Shown here: piece after piece, positions 40,721-49,195 of the stretch
Position numbering within the stretch: position 1 is the stretch's first letter
Layout: each line of letters begins with the position of its first letter
Assembly: GCF_001641125.1 (NCBI RefSeq)
Contig: NZ_LWLP01000001.1
Span: 3,599,828-3,663,827 of the forward strand
Origin: Arthrobacter sp. OY3WO11
Lineage (GTDB): Bacteria; Actinomycetota; Actinomycetes; Actinomycetales; Micrococcaceae
Reading direction: 5' to 3'
DNA: 64,000 nt
The notes under the pieces: model-generated
Seen by the model: only the letters and a program-made list of their open reading frames with translations
What the model was told of the DNA's origin: nothing
Databases searched by the model: none
Made by a program: the position numbers and the translations under genes

Positions 40721-42753
40721 CGCAGGAAGGCTGCGGCCACTCCGGCGTCCACGGGGATGTGCAGGCCGGTGGTGTGGGACAGTTCGTTGCTGGTGAGGAC
40801 GGCTGCGGCGTTGGCCACGTGCTCGGGCAGGACTTCGCGCTTGAGCAGGGTGCGCTGGGCGTAGTACTCGCCCAGTTTCTCCTCGTCCACCCCGTACACG
40901 GCCGCGCGCTTGGCGCCCCAGCCGCCTGCGAAGATGCCGGAGCCGCGGACCACGCCGTCGGGGTTGATGCCATTGACGCGGATGCCGTGCTCGCCCAGTT
41001 CCGCCGCAAGCAGGCGCACCTGGTGGGCCTGGTCCGCCTTGGTGGCGGAGTACGCGATGTTGTTGGGGCCGGCGAACACGGAGTTCTTGGAGGAGATGTA
41101 GATGATGTCCCCGCCCAGGCCTTGGGCGATCATGACCTTCGCCGCGGCCTTTGCCACCAGGAACGAGCCCTTGGCCATCACGTTATGCTGCAGGTCCCAG
41201 TCCTTCTCGGTGGTTTCCAGCAGCGGCTTGGAGATGGACAGGCCGGCGTTGTTGACCACCAGGTCCACGCCGCCGAACGCCAGCACCGCGGCGTCGATCG
41301 CTGCCGCAACCTGGGCCTCGTCCGTCACGTCCGCCTGCACACCGACGGCGACGTCCGGGCCGCCGAGCTCTTCAGCAACCTTCTGCGCGTTCTCCAGGTT
41401 GAGGTCCGCGATGACCACGCAGGCGCCTTCGGCGGCGAGGCGGGTGGCGATGGCCTTGCCGATGCCGGAGGCGGCGCCGGTGACCAGCGCGATGCGGGTG
41501 GCATGGGACTTGGGCTTGGGCATGCGGGCCAGCTTGGCTTCCTCCAGGGCCCAGTACTCGATCCGGAACTTCTCGGATTCCTCGATCGGGGCATACGTGG
41601 AGATAGCTTCGGCGCCGCGCATCACATTGATGGCGTTGATGTAGAACTCGCCGGCAACGCGGGCGGTCTGCTTGTTGGCGCCGAAGGAAAACATGCCCAC
41701 CCCGGGGACCAGCACAATGGCGGGGTCCGCGCCACGGAGGGCCGGGCTGTCCGCGTCCGCATGGCGGCTGTAGTAGGCCTGGTAGTCCTCTCGGTAGTCC
41801 GCGTGCAGTTCGTGCAGCCGTGCGATCGAGTCCTCGATGGAGGCGTCGGCGGGCAGGTCCAGGATCAGCGGCTTGACCTTGGTGCGCAGGAAGTGGTCCG
41901 GGCAGGAGGTGCCCAGGGCGCCCAGGCGCGGGTGCTCGGCGGCTTCCAGGAAGTCAAGGACGACGGCGTCATCGCTGAAGTGCCCCAGCTGCGGCTTGTC
42001 CGTGGAAGCCAGCCCGCGGATCACAGGTGCCAGCGCTGCGGCCTTGGCGCGGCGCTTTGCTTCGGGCAGGGCGGTGTAGCCGGGGAGCTTGGCCCCGAAG
42101 GGTTCGGCCTTGCCGTTGTCCTTGATGTACTTCTCGGCCTGTTCGATGATCCAGAGCGAGTTCTGCTCGGCTTCTTCGCTGGTGGCGCCCCAGGCGGTGA
42201 TGCCGTGCCCGCCCAGGATGGTGCCGATGGCCTGCGGGTTGGCGTCCTTGATCGCGGCGATGTCCAGGCCCAGCTGGAACCCGGGACGGCGCCAGGGCAC
42301 CCACACCACCTTGTTGCCGAAGATCTTTGTGGTCAGCGCCTCGCCGTCCACCGCGGTGGCAATGGCAATGCCCGAGTCCGGGTGCAGGTGGTCCACGTGC
42401 GCTGCGTCCACCAGGCCGTGCATGGCGGTGTCGATCGACGGCGCTGCGCCGCCCTTGCCGTGCAGGCAGTAATCGAACGCGGCCACCATTTCGTCTTCAC
42501 GCTCAACGCCGGGGTAGACGTTCTTCAGCGCGTTCAGCCGGTCCAAGCGCAGCACCGCAAGGTTCTGGGCCGTCAGGGTCCCCAGGTCCCCGCCGGAGCC
42601 CTTGACCCACAGCAGCTGTACGTCCTCGCCCGTGACCGGGTCCTTCTCGGTGCCCTTCGCGGAGGTGTTGCCGCCGGCAAAGTTGGTGTTCCGCTTGTCC
42701 GCACCGAGGCGGTTGGAACGGGAAATCAGGTCTTCAACAGTCTTATTCGTCAT
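40717..42753 (-). CDS. Bifunctional rhamnulose-1-P aldolase / lactaldehyde dehydrogenase (RhaEW type)
   Basis: A 678-residue fusion. Residues 1 to ~410 are a class II aldolase (zinc ligands in HGKGG..., DHLHPDSG and ILGGHGITAWG) that splits L-rhamnulose 1-phosphate into DHAP and L-lactaldehyde. Residues ~430-678 are a short-chain dehydrogenase with ALVTGAASGIGKAIA and YSATKADQAH. It therefore cleaves the sugar and oxidises the aldehyde. Fusions of this kind replace rhaD in many actinobacteria and Bacillus. It lies 6 nt after rhaI. Confidence 0.94.
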   Translation of the reverse strand: MTNKTVEDLISRSNRLGADKRNTNFAGGNTSAKGTEKDPVTGEDVQLLWVKGSGGDLGTLTAQNLAVLRLDRLNALKNVYPGVEREDEMVAAFDYCLHGKGGAAPSIDTAMHGLVDAAHVDHLHPDSGIAIATAVDGEALTTKIFGNKVVWVPWRRPGFQLGLDIAAIKDANPQAIGTILGGHGITAWGATSEEAEQNSLWIIEQAEKYIKDNGKAEPFGAKLPGYTALPEAKRRAKAAALAPVIRGLASTDKPQLGHFSDDAVVLDFLEAAEHPRLGALGTSCPDHFLRTKVKPLILDLPADASIEDSIARLHELHADYREDYQAYYSRHADADSPALRGADPAIVLVPGVGMFSFGANKQTARVAGEFYINAINVMRGAEAISTYAPIEESEKFRIEYWALEEAKLARMPKPKSHATRIALVTGAASGIGKAIATRLAAEGACVVIADLNLENAQKVAEELGGPDVAVGVQADVTDEAQVAAAIDAAVLAFGGVDLVVNNAGLSISKPLLETTEKDWDLQHNVMAKGSFLVAKAAAKVMIAQGLGGDIIYISSKNSVFAGPNNIAYSATKADQAHQVRLLAAELGEHGIRVNGINPDGVVRGSGIFAGGWGAKRAAVYGVDEEKLGEYYAQRTLLKREVLPEHVANAAAVLTSNELSHTTGLHIPVDAGVAAAFLR

Positions 42754-42759
42754 GACTAA

Positions 42760-43926
42760 TCAGGCGCCCCATCCGGCTTGCTGGCCGCCCACGCGGTCCT
42801 CGTTGATCTTCTTCTGGTAGCCGCTGGCCTTGAATGCGGCCAGCGGGTCCGCGGGCAGGCCGCGGGATTCACGCCATTCGGCCAGGACCGGCCGGACGTC
42901 GGTGTAGAAGGCATCGTTGAAAATGCCGTTCGCTGCCAGCACGTCACCGGCGCGCTGGGCCTCGGCCAGGGCTGCGGTGTCCACCAGCAGGGCCCTGGCC
43001 GTCATTTCCTGCACGTTCAGGACCGAGCGGATCTGGCCCGGGATCTTCTCCTCCAGGTTGTGGCACTGGTCCAGCATCAGCGCCACTCCCGAATCCTTGC
43101 CGAAGCCACCGCCGCGGATCACCTCATGCATGATGCGGAACAGCTGGAACGGATCCGCGGCACCCACAATCAGGTCGTCGTCGGCATAGAAGCGCGAGTT
43201 GAAATCGAAGGAGCCCAGCTTGCCCAGGCGCAGCAGCTGCATCACGATGAACTCGATATTCGTGCCCGGCGCGTGGTGGCCGGTGTCCAGGCAGACAAAC
43301 GCCTTCTCGCCCAGGGCCAGGGTCTGCGCGTAGGACGTGCCCCAGTCCGGAACGTCGGTGTGGTAGAAAGCGGGCTCGAAGAACTTGTACTCAAGCACCA
43401 GGCGCTGCTCGTCACCCAGGGCAGCGTAGATCTCCTGCAGCGACTCGGCGAGGCGGTCCTGGCGGCCTCGGATGTCATCCTGGCCCGGGTAGTTGGTGCC
43501 GTCAGCCAGCCAGATCTTCAGATCCTTGGACCCGGTGGCGTGCATGATCTCAATGCAGTCCAGGTGGTGGTCGATCGCCCGGCGCCGCACCGCCTCGTTG
43601 GACGAGGTCAGGGAGCCGAACTTGTACTCGTCATCCTGGAAGGTGTTGGAGTTGATCGTCCCCAGGCCAACACCCAAACCGGCCGCGTACTCCTTCAGGG
43701 CGGCGTAGTCATCCACCTTGTCCCACGGGATGTGCAGCGCAACGGTGGGAGCCAGGCCAGTGAGTTCGTGCACCTTCGCCGCATCCGCCAGCTTCTCCTG
43801 CACGGTGCGCGGGGTGCCGGGAGTGCCGAACACCTTGAACCGCGTCCCTGAATTTCCATAAGCCCACGAGGGGACCTCGATGGCAAGCTCCTCGAGCCTG
43901 CCCAGCGCCGTTGCTACGTCATTCAT
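42760..43926 (-). CDS. rhaI: L-rhamnose isomerase
   Basis: A 388-residue TIM-barrel isomerase converting L-rhamnose to L-rhamnulose, of the Pseudomonas stutzeri type rather than E. coli RhaA. Metal and catalytic blocks are LEYKFFEPAFYHTDVPDWG, CLDTGHHAPGTNIE and FDFNSRFYADDDL. It stands between the mutarotase and aldolase genes, so the first steps of rhamnose catabolism are encoded in metabolic order. Confidence 0.95.
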   Translation of the reverse strand: MNDVATALGRLEELAIEVPSWAYGNSGTRFKVFGTPGTPRTVQEKLADAAKVHELTGLAPTVALHIPWDKVDDYAALKEYAAGLGVGLGTINSNTFQDDEYKFGSLTSSNEAVRRRAIDHHLDCIEIMHATGSKDLKIWLADGTNYPGQDDIRGRQDRLAESLQEIYAALGDEQRLVLEYKFFEPAFYHTDVPDWGTSYAQTLALGEKAFVCLDTGHHAPGTNIEFIVMQLLRLGKLGSFDFNSRFYADDDLIVGAADPFQLFRIMHEVIRGGGFGKDSGVALMLDQCHNLEEKIPGQIRSVLNVQEMTARALLVDTAALAEAQRAGDVLAANGIFNDAFYTDVRPVLAEWRESRGLPADPLAAFKASGYQKKINEDRVGGQQAGWGA

Positions 43927-43994
43927 GATGGTTCTTTCCGGTGTCGTGATGCTGTGGTCTGTGGTGTTGGCCCCGCTGCTGGAGCCGGTGTGCG

Positions 43995-44342
43995 TCAGTT
44001 CGCGGTGGGCTCGGCCGCCGCCAGCTGGCTGTCAAGGTTGAAGACTTCTTCAAGGACCTGGAACCCTTCGTCGGGAGCCTGGCCTGCGTCCTCGAAGAGA
44101 GTGGCCATTTCCGCCTGCCAGCGGGCGTTGACGTCCGTCAGCGCCATGCGTGCCCGGACGGCGTCGAAGTCGTCGCATTCCAGGTAGCCCACAAGGAGCC
44201 CGTCCCCGGAGAGGAACAAGGAGTAGTTGTTCCAGCCGGCGTCCTTGAGGGCGCGGAGCATGTCCGGCCACACGGCTGCATGCCGCCGGCGGTATTCGTC
44301 GATCATGGCCGGCTGGACCGAGGAGCGAAAACACACCCTCAT
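43995..44342 (-). CDS. rhaM: L-rhamnose mutarotase
   Basis: A 115-residue dimeric alpha/beta-barrel protein interconverting rhamnose anomers, with MRVCFRSSV at the start, the catalytic-His segment EYRRRHAAVWPDM, AGWNNYSLFL and RWQAEMATLFE. ATG at 44342 has AGGAG 8 nt upstream. First gene of the rhamnose operon, directly downstream of the LacI-type operators. Confidence 0.95.
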   Translation of the reverse strand: MRVCFRSSVQPAMIDEYRRRHAAVWPDMLRALKDAGWNNYSLFLSGDGLLVGYLECDDFDAVRARMALTDVNARWQAEMATLFEDAGQAPDEGFQVLEEVFNLDSQLAAAEPTAN

Positions 44343-44370
44343 GTTTGGTTCTCCTGAAATCGCAAATATT

Positions 44371-44395
44371 TGAATCGTTTCATTGTTACGATTCA
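44371..44395. promoter_or_regulatory. Twin LacI-type operators of the rhamnose locus
   Basis: TGAATCGTTTCA (44371-44382) and TGTTACGATTCA (44384-44395, read on the minus strand as TGAATCGTAACA) lie side by side in the 149-nt region between rhaM and the lacI-family gene. Together they create a perfect outer repeat TTTGAATCG...CGATTCAAA. The CG-centred 12-mer with TGAA ends is the usual shape of a LacI-family site. A third copy with one change lies at 56150. Confidence 0.7.
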
Positions 44396-44491
44396 AAGTA
44401 CTCTTGAATCTGAGCAGGTGTCAAGCATTCCTGCCCGCGGTCCACAACCCGGGCTTAATGCGTGCCACACGGAGCAGCAGCACGGAGAATC

Positions 44492-45505
44492 ATGAATCGT
44501 TCAGCCAGTATCAAGGACGTCGCCAACCATGCCAGCGTGGCGGTGGGCACGGTGTCCAACGTGCTGAATTACCCGGACAGGGTTTCGCAGCGGACCAAGG
44601 ACCGCGTGCTGAAGGCCATTGACGAGCTTGGCTTCGTCCGCAACGACGCCGCCCGCCAGCTGCGCGCGGGCCACAGCCGCACCATCGGGCTCATCGTCCT
44701 GGACGTGGGCAACCCGTTCTTCACCGCCGTCGTGCGTGCGGCCGAGGACGCTGCCGCGCTCCACGGCAGTGCTGTCCTGCTAGGGGACAGCGGCCACGAC
44801 GCCGCCCGCGAGGCCAATTACATCGACCTCTTCCAGGAACAGCGTGTCCAGGGCCTGCTGATCTCGCCCGTGGGCGATGTGACCGAGCGTCTGGACCTCC
44901 TCCGCGAGCGCGGCGTGCCCACCGTCCTGGTGGACCGGCTGGCGGACGAGGCAAAGTTCAGTTCCGTGGCGGTGGACGACGACGCCGGCGGGTACCTGGC
45001 AGCGCGGCACCTGCTGGACACCGGCCGCCGTCGGCTTGCCTTTGTGGGCGGCCCTACCTCCATCCGGCAGGTGGCCGACCGCCTCCAGGGCGCCCGGCGT
45101 GCAGTCAAGGAGGACGCGGACGCCACGCTGGAGGTGCTCGAATCCGAGGGGCAGACCGTCCTGGCAGGGCGCAGCGTGGGCAACTCGCTGGTGGAGCGGG
45201 GCCGTGAAGGGCTGCCGGACGGCATCTTCTGCGCCAACGACCTCCTGGCTTTGGGCGTGATGCAGTCCCTGACCATGACCCACACGTTCCGCATCCCGGA
45301 GGACGTGGCGCTGATTGGCTACGACGACATCGACTTCGCTGTCTCCGCCGTGGTTCCGCTGTCCTCCATCCGGCAGCCCACGGAGGCATTGGGACGTACC
45401 GCCATCCAGTTGCTCGCCGAAGAGGTCGAATCCCGGAATCCGACGCACCGTTCGGTGGTCTTCACGCCGGAACTGGTGGTACGGCAGAGCACAAAAGCCA
45501 ATTAA
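44492..45505 (+). CDS. LacI-family transcriptional regulator of rhamnose genes
   Basis: A 337-residue repressor. The HTH and hinge (SIKDVANHASVAVGTVSNVL, then AARQLRAG) are followed by a periplasmic-binding-like sugar domain (GLIVLDVGNPFFTAVV, IGYDDIDFA). It is divergent from rhaM and separated from it by the twin operators, so rhamnose or rhamnulose phosphate is the probable inducer. ATG at 44492 has GGAG upstream. The 3' end overlaps the convergent gene by a few bases. Confidence 0.9.
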   Translation: MNRSASIKDVANHASVAVGTVSNVLNYPDRVSQRTKDRVLKAIDELGFVRNDAARQLRAGHSRTIGLIVLDVGNPFFTAVVRAAEDAAALHGSAVLLGDSGHDAAREANYIDLFQEQRVQGLLISPVGDVTERLDLLRERGVPTVLVDRLADEAKFSSVAVDDDAGGYLAARHLLDTGRRRLAFVGGPTSIRQVADRLQGARRAVKEDADATLEVLESEGQTVLAGRSVGNSLVERGREGLPDGIFCANDLLALGVMQSLTMTHTFRIPEDVALIGYDDIDFAVSAVVPLSSIRQPTEALGRTAIQLLAEEVESRNPTHRSVVFTPELVVRQSTKAN

Positions 45506-45927
45506 TTGCCGGCCTGCAGCCACTTCATGGACTCGGTCCGGGAGGTGAAGAAGCGGGTGGGACAGGGCGGGATATGCACGCCAAGGAAGAAATTGGCGAT
45601 GATCCGGTCCACCGGACTGGCACCCAGCAGCGCAATGCGGTCGGCGGCGCAGGGGATGGAAAACACGGAGCGGGCCGCCCGGGTGACGTCCTCTGTGGTG
45701 GCCATGTCCACCAGCATGGGATAGGTCTGCTCACCGGCTATCTCGTTGACGGCCGCCATGGCAGCCTGCGCGTCCTCGATCTCTATCCGGACCTTGGGTT
45801 CCCAGATCAGGTGGATGACGCCGTCGGAACGCAACTCCACCGTCCCCTTGCCTCCGTCGACAGTTAAAGGCTCCAAACCTGCTTCCCCTCCCTTGAACAG
45901 GACCCGATGACCTGAGCCGACAAGCAT
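45502..45927 (-). CDS. STAS/SpoIIAA-like small protein
   Basis: A 141-residue soluble protein with alternating beta strands and helices (DGVIHLIWEPKVRIEIEDAQ, YPMLVDMATTEDVTRAAR, ADRIALLGASPVDRIIANF, then FTSRTESMKWLQ at the end). This pattern is typical of a family of STAS/SEC14-like proteins frequent in Arthrobacter, of unknown role. No catalytic residues stand out. The start is ATG 45927 with only a weak purine-rich site. Confidence 0.65.
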   Translation of the reverse strand: MLVGSGHRVLFKGGEAGLEPLTVDGGKGTVELRSDGVIHLIWEPKVRIEIEDAQAAMAAVNEIAGEQTYPMLVDMATTEDVTRAARSVFSIPCAADRIALLGASPVDRIIANFFLGVHIPPCPTRFFTSRTESMKWLQAGN

Positions 45928-46042
45928 GATTCTCTTATCATGCCGTAGCTTTGCCTGCCCGCCCTCCTGCAGGCCCTGGTCCCTGCGGCAACGGTTGGCA
46001 CCGGCCCTTGTGGGCGGGCGGCAGCAGAAGCAAGGATTGGCT

Positions 46043-46252
46043 ATGGATGACCTGCGGCACACCGCCAGAGACCTGCTGCAGCGGAACGACCGTGGCCTGG
46101 TGGACCTCTGGATCCTGTACTGGAACCACGGCGGGCGCTGCCACCCCTTCGACTTCGATGCCTTTGTCCACGACGTGCTGCCGGTCGAGTGGTTCGACGT
46201 GGACGCTTTGGCGGTTGCTGTTGAGGAACTGGCGCTGGAAAGCATAGCCTGA
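46043..46252 (+). CDS. Small hypothetical protein (69 aa)
   Basis: A 69-residue acidic protein with several Trp/Phe/His residues (LVDLWILYWNHGGRCHPFDF). AAGGA lies 8 nt upstream of ATG 46043. It ends 3 nt before the kinase-like gene and probably shares its mRNA. I do not recognise the family. Confidence 0.6.
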   Translation: MDDLRHTARDLLQRNDRGLVDLWILYWNHGGRCHPFDFDAFVHDVLPVEWFDVDALAVAVEELALESIA

Positions 46253-46255
46253 TGG

Positions 46256-47092
46256 ATGCCCGCTTCAGTTACAGATGAGCAGAACCGGCTGCTGAGGTCC
46301 TGGCTTGGCCCGTTCAGGGTGGTCAAGGACTACTCCTGGCCCCTGCAGGACACCTCCGTGCTCCACGTGTCCACGCCCGACGGCGGGAGCTTCATTGTCA
46401 AGGCGAGCACCACCAGCCACCACATCCGGCGGGAGATCGCCGCCCTGGCGCCGGGCTTGCCCCGCCTCCACGGCTCAGCCCCTGTGCTCAGGCAGGCTTC
46501 GGTGAAGGCCGGAATCCTGGTCACCGAGTTCCTGCCAGGAACGTCAGTGGAGGGAACTGAAGCCGAGTACCAGCCCGGGACGTACCGCCAGGCCGGAGCG
46601 CTCCTGGCACAGCTGCACCGCCCTGCCGGGACCTCAGCCGACTACACGAAGAAACTCGCCTACCAGACACAGCTGCTCATCCGCTCGGCTGAAGGACTGC
46701 TGGCCGCCGGCCTGCGCGCCCGGGCCGCTGAGGAACTGGCCAGCATCACACCGGCCCCCGTGGAGCTGGTGACCACCCACGGTGACTACCAGCCCAGGAA
46801 CTGGCTGGTGGATGGGGGCAGGATCAAAGTCATCGACTTCGGGCGGGCCGACGCCCGCCCGTGGGTCCATGACCTGGTCCGCCTCACCCACCAGCAGTTC
46901 CTTGGGCGGCCCGCCCTGGCGGAGGCCTTCTACGGCGGGCTGGGGAAGCACCCCAAGAGCGCCGAAGCAGACGTGTGGCAGCTGGAAAACCTGAACCAGG
47001 CCCTGGGAACCGTGGTCTGGGCCCATAAAATCGGTGACGCCGCCTTTGAGCAGTCCGGAGTAGAGCGGCTGGAGCGGATACTGGCTGGCTAA
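46256..47092 (+). CDS. Aminoglycoside-phosphotransferase-like kinase
   Basis: A 278-residue protein of the APH/choline-kinase fold. The catalytic loop is THGDYQPRNWL and the metal-binding Asp is in VIDFGRADARPWVHDL; a Lys in FIVKAS fits the N-lobe. Substrate cannot be told; such genes more often serve small-molecule metabolism than drug resistance. Confidence 0.83.
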   Translation: MPASVTDEQNRLLRSWLGPFRVVKDYSWPLQDTSVLHVSTPDGGSFIVKASTTSHHIRREIAALAPGLPRLHGSAPVLRQASVKAGILVTEFLPGTSVEGTEAEYQPGTYRQAGALLAQLHRPAGTSADYTKKLAYQTQLLIRSAEGLLAAGLRARAAEELASITPAPVELVTTHGDYQPRNWLVDGGRIKVIDFGRADARPWVHDLVRLTHQQFLGRPALAEAFYGGLGKHPKSAEADVWQLENLNQALGTVVWAHKIGDAAFEQSGVERLERILAG

Positions 47093-47150
47093 GGGCCTGG
47101 GCGCCAGCACTGTCCTGTGGCCTCACGCGACCTCCTGCGAGGATGGAGCC

Positions 47151-48215
47151 ATGGAATTCAACCGGCTGCTGCAGATCCGGCGTATCTATGCGCAACCCGA
47201 TGCCCTGGAGCTGCCCCGGGGGAAGGAGATCGTCGGACGCTGGCCGGACGCCGACGTCGTGCTTGTTGACAGCCACTGGAACATCCCCGATCTGCACGGT
47301 GAAGAAACGAACGTGCCGCGCTGGTCCCGGATCAAGACGGAGGCGCTGGTCCTTGGCGTCAAGAAAGCACTGTCCGTCAAGCCGAACGGCCGGTCAGCGG
47401 ACTTCATTGCACCGTCAACCGCGAACGGCTGCGCCATGGCATGCGCCTACTGCTACGTGCCCCGGCACAAGGGATACAGCAATCCCGTGACCGTGTTCGC
47501 GAACATCGACCAGATTTCCGGGGCGCTGGAGCGGCACGTCACGCGCCAGGGCATCAAGCTGGAGCCCAACCAGTGCGATCCGGAACTCTGGGTCTACGAC
47601 ATCGGCGAGAACAGCGACTGCTCGGTCGATGCGCTGATCAGCGACAACGTGGAGGATCTGGTGACGCTCTTCCGCGACCTGCCCACCGCCAAGCTGTCCT
47701 TTGCCACCAAGTACGTCAACCCGGCGATGCTCGGCTGGGACCACGGCGGCCACACCCGGATCCGGTTCTCCCTCATGCCCGCGGCCCTGGCGAAGTCCAT
47801 CGACGTCAGGACCTCCCCCGTGGCTGACCGTATGGCCGCCATCAATGACTTCGTTGATGCCGGCTACGAGGTGCATGTGAACTTCTCCCCCGTCATCATC
47901 ACTGATACGTGGCTCAGCGACTGGGAGGAACTGCTGCGCCAGCTGGACCGCACCCTCAGCCCGGCCGCAAAAGCCCAGCTCGCGGCGGAAGTCATTTTCC
48001 TGACCCACAACGAGCGGCTGCACGAGGTCAACCTCGGCTGGCATCCGCAGGCCGAGGACGTGCTGTGGCGCCCGGACCTCCAGGAGTCCAAGATCTCCTC
48101 CAACGGCTTCACCAACGTCCGCTACCGCGCGGGGACCAAGGCACGCTACGTGAACCAGTTGACGGCGCTGATTGAAAGGATCGCGCCGTACTGCCGCATC
48201 CGCTATGCGTTCTGA
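47151..48215 (+). CDS. Spore-photoproduct-lyase-like radical SAM protein
   Basis: A 354-residue radical SAM protein. Cys 94, 98 and 101 (CAMACAYC) form the 4Fe-4S site, within TANGCAMACAYCYVPRHKGY, and the SPL-family blocks VYDIGENSDCSVDAL, KLSFATKYVN and VHVNFSPVIIT follow. Spore photoproduct lyase repairs a thymine dimer special to spores; this organism class does not sporulate, so the protein must have another repair or modification role. GAGGATGGAG precedes ATG 47151. Confidence 0.82.
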   Translation: MEFNRLLQIRRIYAQPDALELPRGKEIVGRWPDADVVLVDSHWNIPDLHGEETNVPRWSRIKTEALVLGVKKALSVKPNGRSADFIAPSTANGCAMACAYCYVPRHKGYSNPVTVFANIDQISGALERHVTRQGIKLEPNQCDPELWVYDIGENSDCSVDALISDNVEDLVTLFRDLPTAKLSFATKYVNPAMLGWDHGGHTRIRFSLMPAALAKSIDVRTSPVADRMAAINDFVDAGYEVHVNFSPVIITDTWLSDWEELLRQLDRTLSPAAKAQLAAEVIFLTHNERLHEVNLGWHPQAEDVLWRPDLQESKISSNGFTNVRYRAGTKARYVNQLTALIERIAPYCRIRYAF

Positions 48216-48254
48216 GGCTGCCGGCGGGCACCGGACAGCGGGAGCGCCCGGCGC

Positions 48255-48260
48255 TAGACT
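48255..48260 (+). promoter_or_regulatory. -10 element close to the start of the papain-fold lipoprotein gene
   Basis: TAGACT lies 9 nt before the ATG at 48270, leaving a 5' leader of at most a few bases and no ribosome-binding site. Confidence 0.4.
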
Positions 48261-48269
48261 GATCCCATC

Positions 48270-49103
48270 ATGACTGGCGCCCGTTCCCGCCTCCTTGCCT
48301 GGCTCGTCGCCCTGGCGACCTGCCTCGGGGCCTGCGCGCCCGCCGTCGGCATCAACGAAGCGCCCGCCGGGCAAACGGTTCCGGCTTCCCAAGCCTCCGC
48401 AACCGGCGTTGCCCTCGCCCCGCAGGGGACCACCGCTCCGATTCCCACCGCCACGCCCGCGCCCGCGCCTCCGCCGGCGCCCGCACCACCCCCGGTCCCC
48501 CAGCCTTACGCGCTCAACCTCTACCAGGAGGGAGACTTCGTGCCGCAGTACACCTTTGACTGGTGCGTTGCGGCGAGCATCCAGATGGCGCACAACCTCA
48601 TTGACGACACCGGTGGCGGCACCTGGGCGGATTCCACCCAGCAGGGCGAACTGTGGGAGATGGCACGGGCACGGTCCTCCAATTCCTTCAATGGCGCCAA
48701 CCCCCTCGGCTGGGCGCAGGTACTGACTGAAGTGGGCATGGGGCCGTACAGAGTGGTCAGCATCGCCGACTACGGGTCTGCCCTCCAGACGGCGGCACGC
48801 GCCATCGCTGATACGGGCCGCCCGGTGGGGCTGGTCATGTGGAGCGGCCGCCATGCGTGGGTGATGAGCGGTTTCGAGTCGATCGGCGACCCCGCCCAGT
48901 TCCCGGAGTTCTCTGTCACCGGCGTCCGCGTCCAGGATCCGCTCTACCCGCACGGCAGCGGGCAATGGGGCCCGTCGCCGGAGCCCAACAGCCTTCTTAC
49001 CCCCGAGCAGCTGGCCACGCAGTTCGTGGTCCGCGAACCGCGGCGCTGGAGCAGCGAATTGCCGGCGGGCCACCTGCTGGTGCTCCCGGTCGCCGGGGCC
49101 TGA
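48270..49103 (+). CDS. C39/papain-fold lipoprotein
   Basis: A 277-residue exported protein. A signal sequence ends at the lipobox LGAC (Cys 22), followed by a Thr/Ala/Pro linker to about residue 78, then a peptidase-like domain with candidate nucleophile Cys in FDWCVAASIQMA and His in GRHAWVMSGF, an Asp-containing VRVQDPLYPHG block after it. The arrangement matches C39-like cysteine peptidases, acting outside the cell. No partner bacteriocin or export genes are nearby, so the substrate is unknown. Confidence 0.75.
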   Translation: MTGARSRLLAWLVALATCLGACAPAVGINEAPAGQTVPASQASATGVALAPQGTTAPIPTATPAPAPPPAPAPPPVPQPYALNLYQEGDFVPQYTFDWCVAASIQMAHNLIDDTGGGTWADSTQQGELWEMARARSSNSFNGANPLGWAQVLTEVGMGPYRVVSIADYGSALQTAARAIADTGRPVGLVMWSGRHAWVMSGFESIGDPAQFPEFSVTGVRVQDPLYPHGSGQWGPSPEPNSLLTPEQLATQFVVREPRRWSSELPAGHLLVLPVAGA

Positions 49104-49183
49104 CCGGCCGCGGCTGGGGAGGAACCGCGAAGGAATACTGGCCGCGCGCGGCGGAGCAGGGCGGGTACGGCTGCCCGCCACCG

Positions 49184-49189
49184 TATAAT
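49184..49189 (+). promoter_or_regulatory. Consensus -10 TATAAT upstream of the DUF808 gene
   Basis: A perfect TATAAT ends 6 nt before the ATG of a 24-codon reading frame (49196), rather than near the DUF808 start 77 nt downstream. The transcript would thus begin with that small frame. Confidence 0.6.
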
Positions 49190-49195
49190 TTCAGC

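Noticed and set aside
44493..44503. TGAATCGTTCA at the very start of the lacI-family coding region as a further operator copy
   Set aside because: It is one base short of the 12-bp spacing and lies inside codons 1-4, so similarity to the operator is probably chance.
46256..47092. Calling the APH-fold kinase an antibiotic-resistance gene
   Set aside because: Only the general fold motifs are present and there is no resistance or mobile context; many such kinases act on ordinary metabolites.
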